From Paracyclopina nana (taxonomy: Eukaryota; Arthropoda; Copepoda; Cyclopoida; Cyclopettidae): 64,000 nt of DNA. The stretch spans positions 248,001 through 312,000 of the forward strand of contig JAGUCH010000005.1 in NCBI GenBank assembly GCA_019096065.1, in the 5' to 3' direction. Every line of letters starts with the position of its first letter. Positions within the stretch are counted from its first letter, which is position 1. Position numbers and translations under genes: made by a program. The notes below the pieces were generated by a model. The model worked only from the letters and a program-made list of their open reading frames with translations. It ran no database searches and was not told the DNA's origin. Positions 52,291 through 64,000 of the stretch are shown here, piece by piece.

Positions 52291-53085
52291 TTACATACCT
52301 TTTGAAACTACTTAGTTCAATTATGCTAAAATGCGTATTAGTAACTTACAGTATATTTTTACAATGGAATTCAATGTTTTCAGTTTTACACTACATTTGG
52401 GACATAAAGTTACTTTACATCCCTCTTAACTCTACTCGCTACAATTTGTTTCTGATAAAATCAGCATATTTGCTCTTTTTGTCTTATGCTCTCCATTTTT
52501 CTGACAATTATGATGTCATTAATAATCCTTGAGGATACAAGTGTTCATAAGGGATGACATAAAGCACCTGCATTATTAGCATGCAGTGTAAAGTTGGCCA
52601 AAAATGAAGCAAAGCTCAGCAAGGCAAGTGTTTTCCCGAAAAAAAAATGATGATGTAGTTAGCATACAAATAACGGCCTTCACCTAAAAATGATTGCCAT
52701 TTTTTGCCAGAAAATAATAACAATGACAACACTGAAGAAAGGCAAAAATCATTTGTCACTGCGGCCATTTTTTCATCTCATTGTCCAACTGTCTTCGGTG
52801 TGTTGAGTAGAACAAAGCGCGGGAAAAACAAGACTGAAAATTGATGCCAGAAAATGCCTTTGTCGTGACCCATTGTCAGCATGAATTGCATCAGTGCATG
52901 GCAAAGGTTGCCCAAAAGGGCAAGCGCCCATTTTTCACATTCCCCACCAGAAAATCAAGAAAATACTCAGGCATAGACCCGCGATCTAGAGTTGTCATCC
53001 CCCCCACCAAAAAGTGAGAGCTTGACAAGAGCAGAACACAACTCAGAGCAGATGAATTGTGCTAATCAAGGGCAATGTTCATGAA
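52290..53085. other. Intergenic, nothing recognised
   Basis: No supported gene. There are GAxxAAAG-type simple patches only. Confidence 0.35.
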
Positions 53086-53089
53086 AGTC

Positions 53090-54520
53090 CTACTGACGTC
53101 AGCCCTGACGGCCAAAGTCAGCCCTGACGGCCAAAGTCAGCCCTGACTGACGGTCAAAGAAACCCATTATGGTCAAAGTCCGTACTGACGGCCAAAGTCA
53201 GCCCCGACGGCCAAAGTTAGCCCTGACGGTCAAAGAAACCAATTATGGTCAAAGTCCATACTGACAGGCAAAGTCTGGCCTGACGGCCAAAGTCAGCGCT
53301 GACGGCCAAAGTCAGCCCTAACGGCCAAAGTTAGCCCTGACGACGGCCAAAGAAACCCCTTATGGTCAATGGCCGTACTGACTCGCAAAGTCAGCACTGA
53401 CGGTCAAAGAAACCAATTATGAGCTTGTTCTCATAAAACTCAGTAAGGCAGGCGGTAAGCAAAGCAAGGCACTTTGGAAGCTCATAGCTCAGTAAGTATT
53501 GAGCCAATTGGAACCAAATTTGGAGGGATTCATAAGAGCATATTGAAGAATCTTCATGCCAATTTTCATCCGGATCGGAGAACTCTAAGGAGGTGGCTGA
53601 TTTTTCTCCTTTGCTTAACTGATTTGCCTCACTTTCAGTAAGGCGGCCTCAGCGTCCTCCAATCCGGATGAAAATTGGCATGAAGATTCTTCAATACGTC
53701 CTTATGAATTCCTCCAAATTTGGTTCCAATCAGACGAGTAGATGCTGAGATATAAGCGCGCAAAGTGCCTTGCTTACCTTATAGAAATGTTTATGAGAAC
53801 AAGCTATGGTCAAAGTCCATACTGACGGCCAAAGTCAGCCCTGACGGCCAAAGTCAGCCCTGACGGCCAAAGTCAGCCCTGACGGCCAAAGTCAGCCCTG
53901 ACGGCCAAAGTCAGCCCTGACGGCCAAAGTCAGCCCTGACGGCCAAAGTCAGCCCTGACGGCCAAAGTCAGCCCTGACGGCCAAAGTCAGCCCTGACGGC
54001 CAAAGTCAGCCCTGACGGCTAAAGTCAGCCCTGACAGCCAAAGTCAGACATGACAGCCAAAGAAACCCCTTATGGTCATAGTCCGTACTGACAGGCAAAG
54101 TCTGGCCTGACGGCCAAAGTCAGCCCTGACGGCCAATATCATCCCTGACAGACAAAGTCAGCCCTTATGGTCAAAGTCCGTACTGACAGACAAAGTCAGC
54201 CCTTATGGTCAAAGTACGTACTGACAGCCAAAGTCAGCCAATGACTCAAGTTAGCCCTAGTGTCTCAAGTCAGCCTGATGACTCAAGTCAACCCTTGCGG
54301 GCAAAGTCAAAATCAGCTGTGATGACCAAATTCAGCCCTTATGGTCAAAGTCCTTACTGACAGCCAAAGTCAGCCCTAATGACTCAAGTCAGCCCTGATA
54401 ACTATACCATCAGCCCTGATATCTGCCTTTCAGCCCTGACGGCCAATTTCGGACCTGCCAAGACCCTAGTCAGCTGACGGCCAAAGTCGACCCTGCCCTG
54501 AAAGCCATAGTCAGTCATGA
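53090..54520. repeat. 20-bp satellite-like array, GTCAGCCCTGACGGCCAAA
   Basis: Highly regular at 53815-54020 (tandem AGTCAGCCCTGACGGCCAAA), more diverged at both sides, and interrupted by a MITE at 53422-53805. Each unit contains the palindrome GTCAGCCCTGAC/GTCAGGGCTGAC. Confidence 0.9.
53422..53805. mobile_element. MITE family M1, copy 3, with readable empty site
   Basis: Starts AGCTTGTTCTCATAAA and ends TTTATGAGAACAAGCT, flanked by ATG on both sides (53419-53421, 53806-53808). Uninterrupted array sequence (CCAATTATGGTCAAAGTCC at ~53231) shows the pre-insertion site. Confidence 0.9.
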
Positions 54521-55529
54521 CAACCCAAGTTAGCCTCTAACCCTTTTCGCCCTAAACCCTTGTCAGCCCTGGTTATTTTATTGAGGTTAGAAACCTGAAT
54601 CAGCCCTGACTACCCTAAAAAGCCCCCAATTACCTATAGTTAGCAGAGAGCTAGAAATTTCTCGAATGTTGAAATATTTTGTAGGTGAAACAATGATCAA
54701 TGACAAAATGCCTTTTTTAGCAGATTTCTGTAGACATTTCTTGGTGAATGAAGACAAAAGTTCAATTCATGGCAGATTCTGGAGTGCTCGGACGTCCAAA
54801 AGGGAGCGCGCGCGTATTTGAAGTGACCATTTCTTGAAAGGACACATCCAACAAAAGAGCAGAGAATGACTCAGATTTGCCAAGACATTCTGACACCAAC
54901 AATGGGCATTAGTGTACTACTGCCATCCACCGAGTTCAAAAGACACCTTTTATGTTGTTACTAGCACATGGGAAAGTCCTTTGAAAAAGACTCAACAATT
55001 TCATTCAACAAGTCAATCTGCAATCCCAACAAGTTGAACTCACTTTTTCAAGGTGCAAGTACGCTAAATGTCATAATTGATGGCAAAATGTCGATGAGAC
55101 AAATGCATCAAAATGGCTTGAAAGCGCAATGAGATTATCTTTTGCAACGCAGTCAAGCCTTTAACAGCCAAAAAGGTGATTAAAAACCAACAGGAATTTG
55201 CTTGAATATGCTGTTTGTGCGTCATTTCTGACCAAACTATCGCAATCAAGGGATCAGGTGAACGGGGCCTTTAGGATATTATTTAAGTACGTGTATTTTC
55301 CTAGGTGGAAGCCCTCACAAGAATTTTCCCTCTTCAGCTGTGGGGGCTTGAAAAAAATGGGGTCTAATGGTTATTTTACTGACAATATTGTAGGGGAGCA
55401 TGCAATGAGAAGATGTTTGTAAATGTTGTGGCCGCCTCTCTTGGCGCCAACCTGTCCCAGAGGGATGGACCAAAACCCCAACTTTTTGGTCTCTCTTACT
55501 GCCTTTGGTACTACATCTATCACACAACA

Positions 55530-56235
55530 ACCCAAATGTTGGCTTGTCAGTCAAAAACTATTTTCCCATTGACAAATGAAGAACCATCAGAAAAATTGAT
55601 GTTTTTCACAGGACTTGTCGAAACATTCCAAGTTAGATCCTTTAAGTTTTTTTATGTTTCGATACTCATCAATAAACGCTATGTTAGGTCCTTTAAGCCT
55701 TTTAAGTTTCGATACTTATGGATAAACACTATGTTAGGTATGATTAAGATTTCTATGTTTTGATGCGAATAAATATGTTTAATATTAAAGTTATTAAAAA
55801 GGTCCTACTCATCTATGGATATACAACCCAAATGTTGGCTTATCAGTCATAAACTATTTTCCCATTGACAAATGAAGAACCATCAGAAAAATTGATGTTT
55901 TTCACAGGACTTGTCGAAACATTCCAAGTTAGATCCTATAAGTTTTTATGTTTCGATACTCATCAATAAACGCTATGTTAGGTACTCCTTTAAGCCTTTT
56001 AATCTTTGATTAGTCATTGAAAAAAAGCTATGTTAGGTACTTTAAGATTTTTATGTTTTGATGCCCATAAATATTTTTAATATTTGAATTATTAAAAAGG
56101 TCCTGCTCATCTATGAGCGTTGGCTTGTCAGTCAAAAACTATTTTCCCATTGACAAATGAAGAACCATCCGAAAAATTGATGTTTTTCACAGGACATGTC
56201 GAAAAATTCAAAATTAAGTTGCTTAAAGTTTTTAT
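55530..56235. repeat. ~290-bp tandem repeat, 2.5 copies
   Basis: CCCAAATGTTGGCTTGTCAG, CAAAAACTATTTTCCCATTG, GAAGAACCATCAGAAAAATT and TTTTTCACAGGACTTGTCG recur at about 55530, 55826 and 56121. Partial repeats of TTTTTATGTTTCGATACTCA are included. The conserved segment is open in one frame but ends quickly; no domain recognised. Confidence 0.85.
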
Positions 56236-56899
56236 GATAATTATTATGCTAGTAGAAGTGCTAAAGAGTTGGAATTAAGGCCTTGTCTACTTAGTCCATC
56301 AAAGGCGACATTTTGGCCAAAAATGACGCTTAAAAAGCAAATTCAAGCCAATTTCTATGATATTTTTTCCACACTTTTGGCCAAAATAGGCTTGACTGCG
56401 CTACAAAAGATAATCTTATTGCACTTTTAAGCCATTTTAACATATTTTTCACATCGATATTTTCCAATAATTATCGCTCATCTAAAACACCTAAAGTTCA
56501 ATTTTTCAAGTAATTCATGAAAATTTTAAGCATTTCGCATTGAAATTAAATATTATAAACTTGTTTGGTTTTGCTCTAAATTACATGGAATGTATTTTAG
56601 TCTTAGAAAAATGCTTACTTTGCCATGCATAATATCTCAGATTTCTCACTCCTACTCTCAGTGTCGTCTCAATTGGACTTGTTTAATCCAATTTAGATAA
56701 TGGCCCTCCACTAAGTGGATAATTGGCCCGACAAAGCGCATGCGCATATACTTGAGTAGACTAGACGCCGATCTTGACATGCGCATTTATACTAATGCTA
56801 CTTTTTTCTGCTTGCAATGCCAAAGTTGTAAAATATATACCGACAACAAGAATGAAAAAGTGACTCTGAGACAAAAAAAAATTCCAGTGCATTTTCAAT

Positions 56900-57475
56900 G
56901 GGGCTCTTGGTATTAATCCCTAAATACTTCTTGTCCCAAAATACACTAAAATTAGCGTATTATTTTCTTTTTTTGGTATTTAGGTATTTTAGTACTTTTG
57001 GTATTTTGCTACTGTTGTTGATTAGGTACATATGGTATTTTGAAACTACATATATTTTGGTACTTTTCATTTTTTGGTACTTTTGGTTTTTTGGTACTTT
57101 TGGTCACATTGTATTTTGAAACTATTTACTGTATTATTTAGGGACTTTTCACATTTTGGGACATTTTGTATTTTGGGACAGATTGTGTTTTGGGACTTTT
57201 TGTATTTTGGGACTTTTTGTATTTTGGAACTTTTTGTATTTTGGGACTTTTTGTATTTTGGGACTTTTTGCATTTTGGAACTTTTGGTAGCATTTTGGAG
57301 CTTTTTGTAGCATTTTGGGACATTTACAATTTCGGGACAATTACTGTTTTAGGACTTTTGTTTTTAGGTGACTGGGTGTATTTTGGGGCATTTACAATTT
57401 TGTGACTATTATTATTTGTAGAACTTTTTTTGTACGTATTTTTGGACATTCATGGCAATGCATTTGGGACATCGG
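56900..57475. repeat. 17-bp tandem array, TTTTTGTATTTTGGGAC
   Basis: About 30 units. The Lys/Ser/Asn/Pro-rich minus-strand and Phe/Leu-rich plus-strand frames are artefacts of the period. Confidence 0.9.
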
Positions 57476-58309
57476 GACATTTATCCGTTTTTTTTTAGTA
57501 TTGCACTGACTTTTGTTCAATATTCGGGATGTTAATAAAGAGGTAATACACCAACCAACCCCCGGAATTCGCCCAATTATACCACGAAATCATAAATAAA
57601 GCAAGCACCCCTATGGCTAATATTTTCTTTGCTTCAGCACAACAAAGCCACTTGTAGACCCTTGTGATCTCAATGTGTATTTATACACCAAAGTAGTTCC
57701 AGTCTAGCCACCAAATCTGTCACACAGTTAAATATGTTTCAAGTTTTTGCTTGACATTGCAATTGCGAGGCATAATTTGATTTCGTGTATTTTAGCATTT
57801 GAAGATGGGAACTTGGCCCACATTTTCATGGGCACAACATTTCATCAGCTGACAAATTGGGCCTATAATTTGGGGCTGGGGGTGAGTGACCCACCCTGTG
57901 TAATTATGCACTGATCGGCAATCAGCTTAATTACAGCCCACTTGACTTTGGTGTGAAGGTCTAGACCAACTTTCACTTTTCTATGCCAACTTTCTTGGCT
58001 GCTCTCCACAATTTGGAATAAATCACACCAGATACAGTAGCAATAAACGCCCATCTGAAATTCCCAAATGGGAAATAAACGCTTAACTAATAAAAGTAAC
58101 GCTCTTTAGATATTTAAAAGTAATAAACGTCAAAAGATATTTACACAAGTGGAATAAACGCCATCAGCAATTCCCAAATAGGAAGTAAACGCTAAACTAA
58201 TAAAAATAACGCTCTTTAGATATTAAAAATAATAAACAAAAACTAAAATTAGACAAAAAACAACTTAAACTAAAACAAGATAAAAAGAAATTAATTTTGT
58301 TTAAAAGTA

Positions 58310-58935
58310 GCGATGAAAACAAGCAAATGCAACCTTTGTTGCCAAATTGCACTCGACAAGTTTCCAACTGAAAACTTTTGTGCGGCAAGGCAGATTTTTC
58401 CAAGCTGGTAAAGGCCATGATTTGATGCGTTTCGCAAATTATGCTTGACCCTGAGCACGCTAATGTGCTCGCACACTCACATGAAGCCGCTCAGCGAAAA
58501 AACAATGTGTGTGCAAGCTAGATTTTGGATGTGTGTTGCATGATGCGTTGATCGACAGGTGGTCCCAACTGCTTTGGCAGCTCTCCAGACCAGCCAAGAA
58601 GGTCCATAAGAAAAATCATCCTGGAGCAGCACAAAGAACCTTGCCGACTCAGATCATGAGGAACAACAGACTCTGATGGACTGAGCACGCGAGCATCATC
58701 TCCAAATGGACAAAAATGAGTGCTCAGCATCATTCGGATTTCACAACAAAAGCAGCTTGTTTTTCTCAGCTGGAGCTGGCATGGAGCGTTGTGGCAAAAC
58801 AAAAGGCTCAGGGTCAAGCATCGCTTGCGATTTACATCAAATCATGGCCTTTGACAGCTTTGTTAAATCTGCCTTGCTGCACAAAAGTTTTCAGTTGGAA
58901 ACTGGCAGAGCACAATTGTTCGTCAAAGGACTTGG
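58310..58935. repeat. Inverted duplication (arms ~150-180 bp)
   Basis: 58320-58460 read in reverse (CATCAAATCATGGCCTTT, AAATCTGCCTTGC, CACAAAAGTTTTCAGTTGGA) matches 58815-58925. Each arm has a short open frame encoding (S)ALLHKSFQLET-like sequence. A captured exon is possible but unsupported. Confidence 0.75.
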
Positions 58936-58999
58936 CGTCAATGTGCTTTGATTAGCGATGATACTGGTGCTAATCGATTTAAGCCGTACTTTTTACATA

Positions 59000-60165
59000 T
59001 GTGTTATTTTTTAAGGTTTATTTGATCGACATTTTATTTGTCGTTTATTTAGTACTAATAATATGAGGCCAGCGTTAATTTTCTACAATTCTTGAAGATT
59101 CTTTTTTGATATAGGCTGAAAAAATTGATTATTACAGCTGTAGGCCATTTTCCCATCCCCAGCATCATTTTCTTACATAAAGCACATAAACCAATGGACC
59201 TACAAGATGATCTCGACTTGGCCTATAGCCCTTTAAAGTGATGTTCAACCATGACCTGGGAAGAGATTGCTTCTTCCATTTTTAAGTACTTTTGAATTAT
59301 ATTTTATAATGAAGGCGGCCATGCTGCTTTTTTTGTCCAGATCCTCAAAAAACCTTGTTTATTACTTTAAAAAAAAACAGCAATTATTGTTGTTATAACA
59401 CTACTTAGAACATTTTTTAGTGACTGCAAAGCAACACTTTTCAGTGAAAAAAGCCATATATTTCATGAATCTAAAAATTTGCAGTGATGTTTTTTAACCT
59501 TATTAAGCACCCTCAAAACTGAATTTTTTATTAAAAATTATCAAATAGTAATATAACCCCTTCAATCCTTTAAAATAGTAATTTTTGATGTTTTAGTAGT
59601 GCGCACATATTTTTTATTAGTTGCAAAACAGGTCTTTTTAGTTAAGAAAAGCGCTGTATTTCACTATGCTAAACAAATGATATTGCACTTCATTTGAAAT
59701 GTTAAAGTTAAAGCCCTGTAGATGTCGGCAGACAGAAAACAGAGAGAAAGACCGACGGCTCATTTATAAATTCTGTCGATGGTTATCGTGTCAGGTCGGT
59801 ATTTGCAAGCACCTTGTTCAACATCATTTGCTCCTATATACCAACGCGTGTTTTCACACAAAAAAGCATTAAAAATTACTGATTGTAGTAAAATATTCAT
59901 TCGCTCACACTTTGGCAATGTTCACCTGCTCTGTTATATGCGATATTTATAATAATAAATAATAATAAAAAAAATCTTTTATAAATAATCTATGTTTCAA
60001 TTAATTTAAAAGAGCGTCAAATTTTTATTTGAAAAATTATTTTTATAAAATCTTCTATGAACAATTTATATTTGAATTAAAAAGAGCGTCAATTTTTGGT
60101 TTGAAATTTTTTTGAAAAAATGACGGAAAAACTGCTAAAACAAGCCATTTACTTAAGATTTTCTT
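59000..60165. other. Intergenic, nothing recognised
   Basis: AT-rich DNA without a credible frame or strong repeat. Confidence 0.4.
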
Positions 60166-60169
60166 CCAT

Positions 60170-60735
60170 TGTCGGACCAAAATGGACCTTTTTGAGCTCT
60201 AAAAGCTAATTTCAAAACGCTTTCAAGCCATTCATAAACATTTGTCACATGGATATTTTGGCAAAATATCGACAGTGATTTTCAGCTGAACGCAGCACAT
60301 GACACGTACATGATCATCAGTAATGTGATGGAAGCAATTAAAAAAGTGACATTTTTTCAGCTTCAGACTCTATGCGAAGGGAACTTGAACAGAGCAGTAG
60401 GAATGTCACCAAAGGCGAAATTTTATTGTCTACTAGCTGAAAAAAATATGGAAACCATCTTCACTGAGCTGAGAGTCGTGGAAACGCCCTTTTCCTCCTT
60501 GGAAAATGCCTTAGAATTCGTGTGAAGTTAATATCTTTAAAACATCATTAAACAACAACGATCTAAAATAAAGATATCATGAAAAATTGGCAGGCTGCGT
60601 TCAACTGCAAAATTCTGTTGAAATTTTGCCAAAATATCCATGTGATAAATGAGTTAGAATGGCTTGAGGGTGAATTTGATTTATGTTTTGCGGCTCGAAA
60701 AGGCAAATTTTGGTCAAAAAATGCCAAGAAATCGA
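60170..60735. repeat. Foldback element with a 71-codon frame in its loop
   Basis: ACATGGATATTTTGGCAAAA (60249) and TTTTGCCAAAATATCCATGT (60625) plus CAGCTGAACGCAGC / GCTGCGTTCAACTG and the outer arms pair. The loop frame (60310-60525) has balanced composition but no recognised domain. Related sequences occur near 1400, 55080 and 56310. Confidence 0.65.
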
Positions 60736-60996
60736 TGGAAATCAGCTTGAATTTGCTATTTTGTCGTCATTTTGGCACCAAAAAAAAAATTTAAAAAATT
60801 GCTTATAATGAATTTTTGATATTTTTTATGCATGCGTCAAAATGTTCAGTTTTTGCATGGTTGTACTAAAAAAGCTGGGCTAGAATTCTAGCAAGGTTTT
60901 TATTGGCCACTTGCATAAATCTCTTTTTAGTGAAAGGTTACGACCTCACACACTCAGTATGTGTAGCCCGCGAACATCCAGTTTTCCTACTATGAG

Positions 60997-61500
60997 AGCC
61001 TGAGGCCCTGCTCATCTGCTGACAGCTGACTGGTTAATCTCACCTGATATTACATGCATTTGAAACTTAGCTAGTAAGCTGATCCATAATATCAATTTGA
61101 GTTTTTTTAAAAGTACTTTTACCTTGTTTTTTAGTGCCAAAAACAACAACAACTCCAAAAAAAGGCAAAAAACCCTGAAAAGTTGCATTTTCAAATTTTT
61201 TAAAATCTGATTTCAAAAAAAATTCTTGGCACAAAATGTCTCTTAAAAACATATCAAAAACCATCAAATCCAATTTTAGCCATGCATGCCATGCAAAAAT
61301 GGAAGCAAGTTTGAATTCCCTGCTTTGGCGCACTTTTTTAAAAAATTCAAAAAAACTACTTTTCCACCAAAAACCTTGGAAATCTGCTTTACTCTCAAGC
61401 AGAAATTCATATCAACTTCAAGCCTCGAGACTTAAGGAATATTTCGGAGGTATTTAAAAACGGATTTCGAATTTTAGGAAAAGTAGATGAGCAGGGCCCG
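60997..61500. repeat. Possible element with GGGCCCTGCTCATCT ends
   Basis: GAGGCCCTGCTCATCTGCT (61001) and AGTAGATGAGCAGGGCCC (61483) are inverted ends about 480 bp apart. GGTCCTGCTCATCTATG also occurs at about 56099. Confidence 0.5.
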
Positions 61501-63225
61501 CCGCTACAAAGTTGAAGTGGGCGCAACTCTCCGTATAACAGATTGTCCTCTAATTATACCCTCTGTCCTCGCGCTTACTAGAACAATGTGCGCGTTCGCA
61601 ACTTTGACTGCAGAAGCAGGCCACAGTGGAAAAACGCGTCATTTGTTATCACCACCACGAAAATCAGGCTTCCCAACTAGGAAATTTTTTTGGATGCTAA
61701 GCAGGTTCTGGACATGCAAAGACAAGTTTTTGCCACTACATTGAAATGTTAGAAACTGCATCAAAAACGTGTACAATTTTTTGATGTGTATTCTAACAAT
61801 TTTTTTGCTGCTCTATCCCTATCTTCTGGTTTACGGCAATTCTGCTGACATTTCTACCGGTTAGAAATCTGGCGTAAACTTGTTCATGTCACATACATGT
61901 TTTCAACAATTTTCTATATTTTTCATGAACAAGTTTACTACAGGAAATCTGTGACAATTCATGTGGATGATTGCAACAGATTTCTACCCAAAATCTGGAG
62001 ATGATGCTAATTGTCCTGAATGCATGTTTTCTTACATGAAACCAACAGTTTTTCTAACAAACCTTAATTCAAAATGTAGTAAATCTGACGATCCCTTTCT
62101 GAGCAAGAATGATCTGGAATTTTGCCGAAATCAGCTTGGAGCTGGCCATCAGCAGACATTTTGGTTGTGGCAAGCTATTTGAAAATTAAAAGTGTGCCAG
62201 TTGAACACATGATGGTTCTTCATCAATAAAAGCCTTCCAAGGCAAAGCAAGACCTTCCTGAGCTGAAGAACAGCAACCAAATACCCTTGATAGAGATAAT
62301 TTTCTAGGGAGAGTGCAAAGGTAAGGCATTACAAAATTATAAAGGAAGGAAGTCATGTGACTAAACACTTAATTTTTAAGGTTTTGACACAGGAGAGGGG
62401 CAGAAATTCATCAACCCTTAATTTGGATGACAAATTCCCCAATTCCCCACAACTAGCATCATCACAAAGCATGGACATCTACTAAGATCCCTACAAGCCT
62501 TACAAGACCTGAATTGGCAAAAATGAGAGCAAGACAATTCATTATGTTTAAATATTATGAGAATATACATATTTCCTGTAATGCAAGGCTGTAAGAGGCC
62601 AATGAGGCCACAAAGGGCAGCAAGGCCTGAATTCGCGACCTTTTTCAAGCTCCATGCAAAGACAAGTTTTCAACAAGCAAAAAAAAATAGCATCACTTTC
62701 TTAGCAAGCTTTCGAGTAAAGCTGTTGAAAACATGACAGAATGCAACTGTAGATGGGCCTCGGTCATTTTACCAAATGTAGAAGCGACATTTTTGCTGAC
62801 ATGAGTGGGTAAAGTTATCGCGATAACAATTCATTTAAAGTCAGTCTTCCTGAAGCTTGCATCTCCAGATTGGCTAACATGAATGTACCAGTATAGAAGA
62901 TGTTTGTTAAGATTTTGTAGATAAATCAGCTCGATATTCTGAACATGTCAGCATCATTCTGACCCTTAATTTTCCTAGTTGGGTTGTTATTAAAGGCATC
63001 ATAATTAATTATTTTTGGCGAGAAATTCCGCTCTGCAGAATCTTTGAGTGTGACCGGCCCAGCTTTCAGCTGATGCTTGTTCGAGGATGACAAATGTCTA
63101 TTTTAAACGTGTCATTTTAGGCTCCAGTTGCTATGATCGACGGGGCTTGAGGGATTTACATCTACTGAGCACGATGAAGCCAACAATTTTTAAAATCATG
63201 GTGACTTTCCAAATATAGAGATGTC
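61500..63225. other. Intergenic, nothing recognised
   Basis: Several short frames without motifs or splice support. Duplicated phrases (AAAGACAAGTTTT, ACATGTTTTC) only. Confidence 0.35.
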
Positions 63226-63229
63226 TAAA

Positions 63230-63720
63230 ACTGGGCATTTATATAAAGCTAGGCATTTATTTAAAGCTAGGGATTTTTGAAAAACTAGGCATTTTTTGAA
63301 AAGCCAGCTTTTTTAAAAAACTAGCCATTAACTATTGAAATCTAGCCATTATTGGAAAACTAGGCATTTTTGAAAAACTAGCCACTTTTTGAAAACTAGC
63401 CACTTTTTTTAAAACAAGCCATTTTTTGAAAACAAGCCACTTTTTTGAAAACAAGCCATTTTTTGAAAAAATAGTCATTTTTGAAAAAACTAGCCATTTT
63501 TGAAAAAACTAGCTATTTTTGGGAAAACTAGCTATTTTTGGAAACTAGCCATGTCCTTTTGAAAACTAGCCATTATTAGAAAACTAGCCATTTTGGAAAA
63601 AGTAGCGTATTTTGAAAACACACCTATATTGAAGAAACAAGCGATTTTTTAATACTAGCCATTTATCATGATAAACTAGCCCTTTTTGTCTTTTTTGAAA
63701 AAACTGCCTTTTTTATTTGC
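63230..63720. repeat. ~18-bp tandem array, AAAACTAGCCATTTTTTG
   Basis: About 25 imperfect units. No coding content. Confidence 0.9.
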
Positions 63721-63928
63721 ACATGTCATTAGGGTCAACTTTAGATGCTTTAGTTTCCAAAATGGAGCCAGTTTTTATTTTGGTCAACTGTAGATGTAGA
63801 TCAGCATGGCTGATGCCACATCCTTGTTGATGATGGAGCCAGGTGTGATGATGAGAATTTCATGACATACCATAGTGAACCGATGAGCCATTCCAAAATA
63901 TAGACTTGCAGCCATGCCAAATGACACC

Positions 63929-63948
63929 GATGGGACGCGCGTCCCATC
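63929..63948. other. Perfect 20-bp palindrome
   Basis: GATGGGACGCGCGTCCCATC is its own reverse complement, in AT-rich surroundings near the end of the window. Confidence 0.7.
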
Positions 63949-64000
63949 TACCCCAAAAACAAAACACTCTCAAAAACGCAAAAATAATGATGATAACAAA

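Noticed and set aside
57067..57405. Several 60-80-residue frames, Lys/Ser/Pro-rich or Phe/Leu-rich
   Set aside because: Direct translation of a 17-bp array; period-driven absence of stops.

Overview
The window is a gene-poor, AT-rich nuclear DNA segment from an animal. GT-AG introns, TATA boxes, multi-exon genes and dense intronic repeats rule out a prokaryote. An ecdysis-triggering-hormone-like (VPRL-amide) precursor points to an arthropod or other ecdysozoan, and an axonemal dynein heavy chain implies motile cilia or flagellate sperm. I cannot name the species. All gene models below were built by matching splice sites and intron phases by eye; none is backed by a transcript.

Layout. (1) Below 1 to 3591, + strand: the last four exons of an inner-arm-type axonemal dynein heavy chain, followed by a partial copy of its last exon (3844-4174). 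(2) 5832-26584, + strand: a 12-exon, 950-residue gene of the pogo/POGK transposase-derived class. It strings four CENP-B-type helix-turn-helix modules and two Brinker/psq-type helix-turn-helix modules in front of a DDE domain whose third catalytic Asp is His. This is the most unusual gene here. (3) 28951-26891, - strand: a secreted prohormone whose first peptide ends VPRL-Gly-Arg-Arg, like ecdysis-triggering hormone. (4) 29409-29822, + strand: a single-exon secreted Cys-containing protein, divergent from (3). (5) 30073-44458, + strand: an 11-exon type I membrane protein with a possible SEA-like region. (6) 39525-31193, - strand: a complete nine-exon DEG/ENaC sodium channel lying wholly inside one 11.3-kb intron of (5). 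(7) 44459-64000: no gene I can support, only tandem arrays, foldback elements and MITEs.

Repeats dominate. Nearly every long intron carries its own private tandem repeat (about 14 to 180 bp units), and in two places the repeat shares sequence with the adjoining exon. Superimposed are terminal-inverted-repeat elements. One family (AGCTTGTTCTCATAAA ends, three copies) has inserted into tandem arrays whose neighbouring units preserve the empty site, so the 3-bp target duplications can be read directly. Another group carries degenerate tRNA-like pol III cassettes. Foldback elements fill two dynein introns and one channel intron.

Functionally the genes are unrelated neighbours: ciliary motor, DNA-binding transposase-derived protein, peptide hormone, secreted protein, membrane protein and cation channel. 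The only structural relationships are the nested channel gene and the head-to-head TATA promoters of the hormone and secreted-protein genes.
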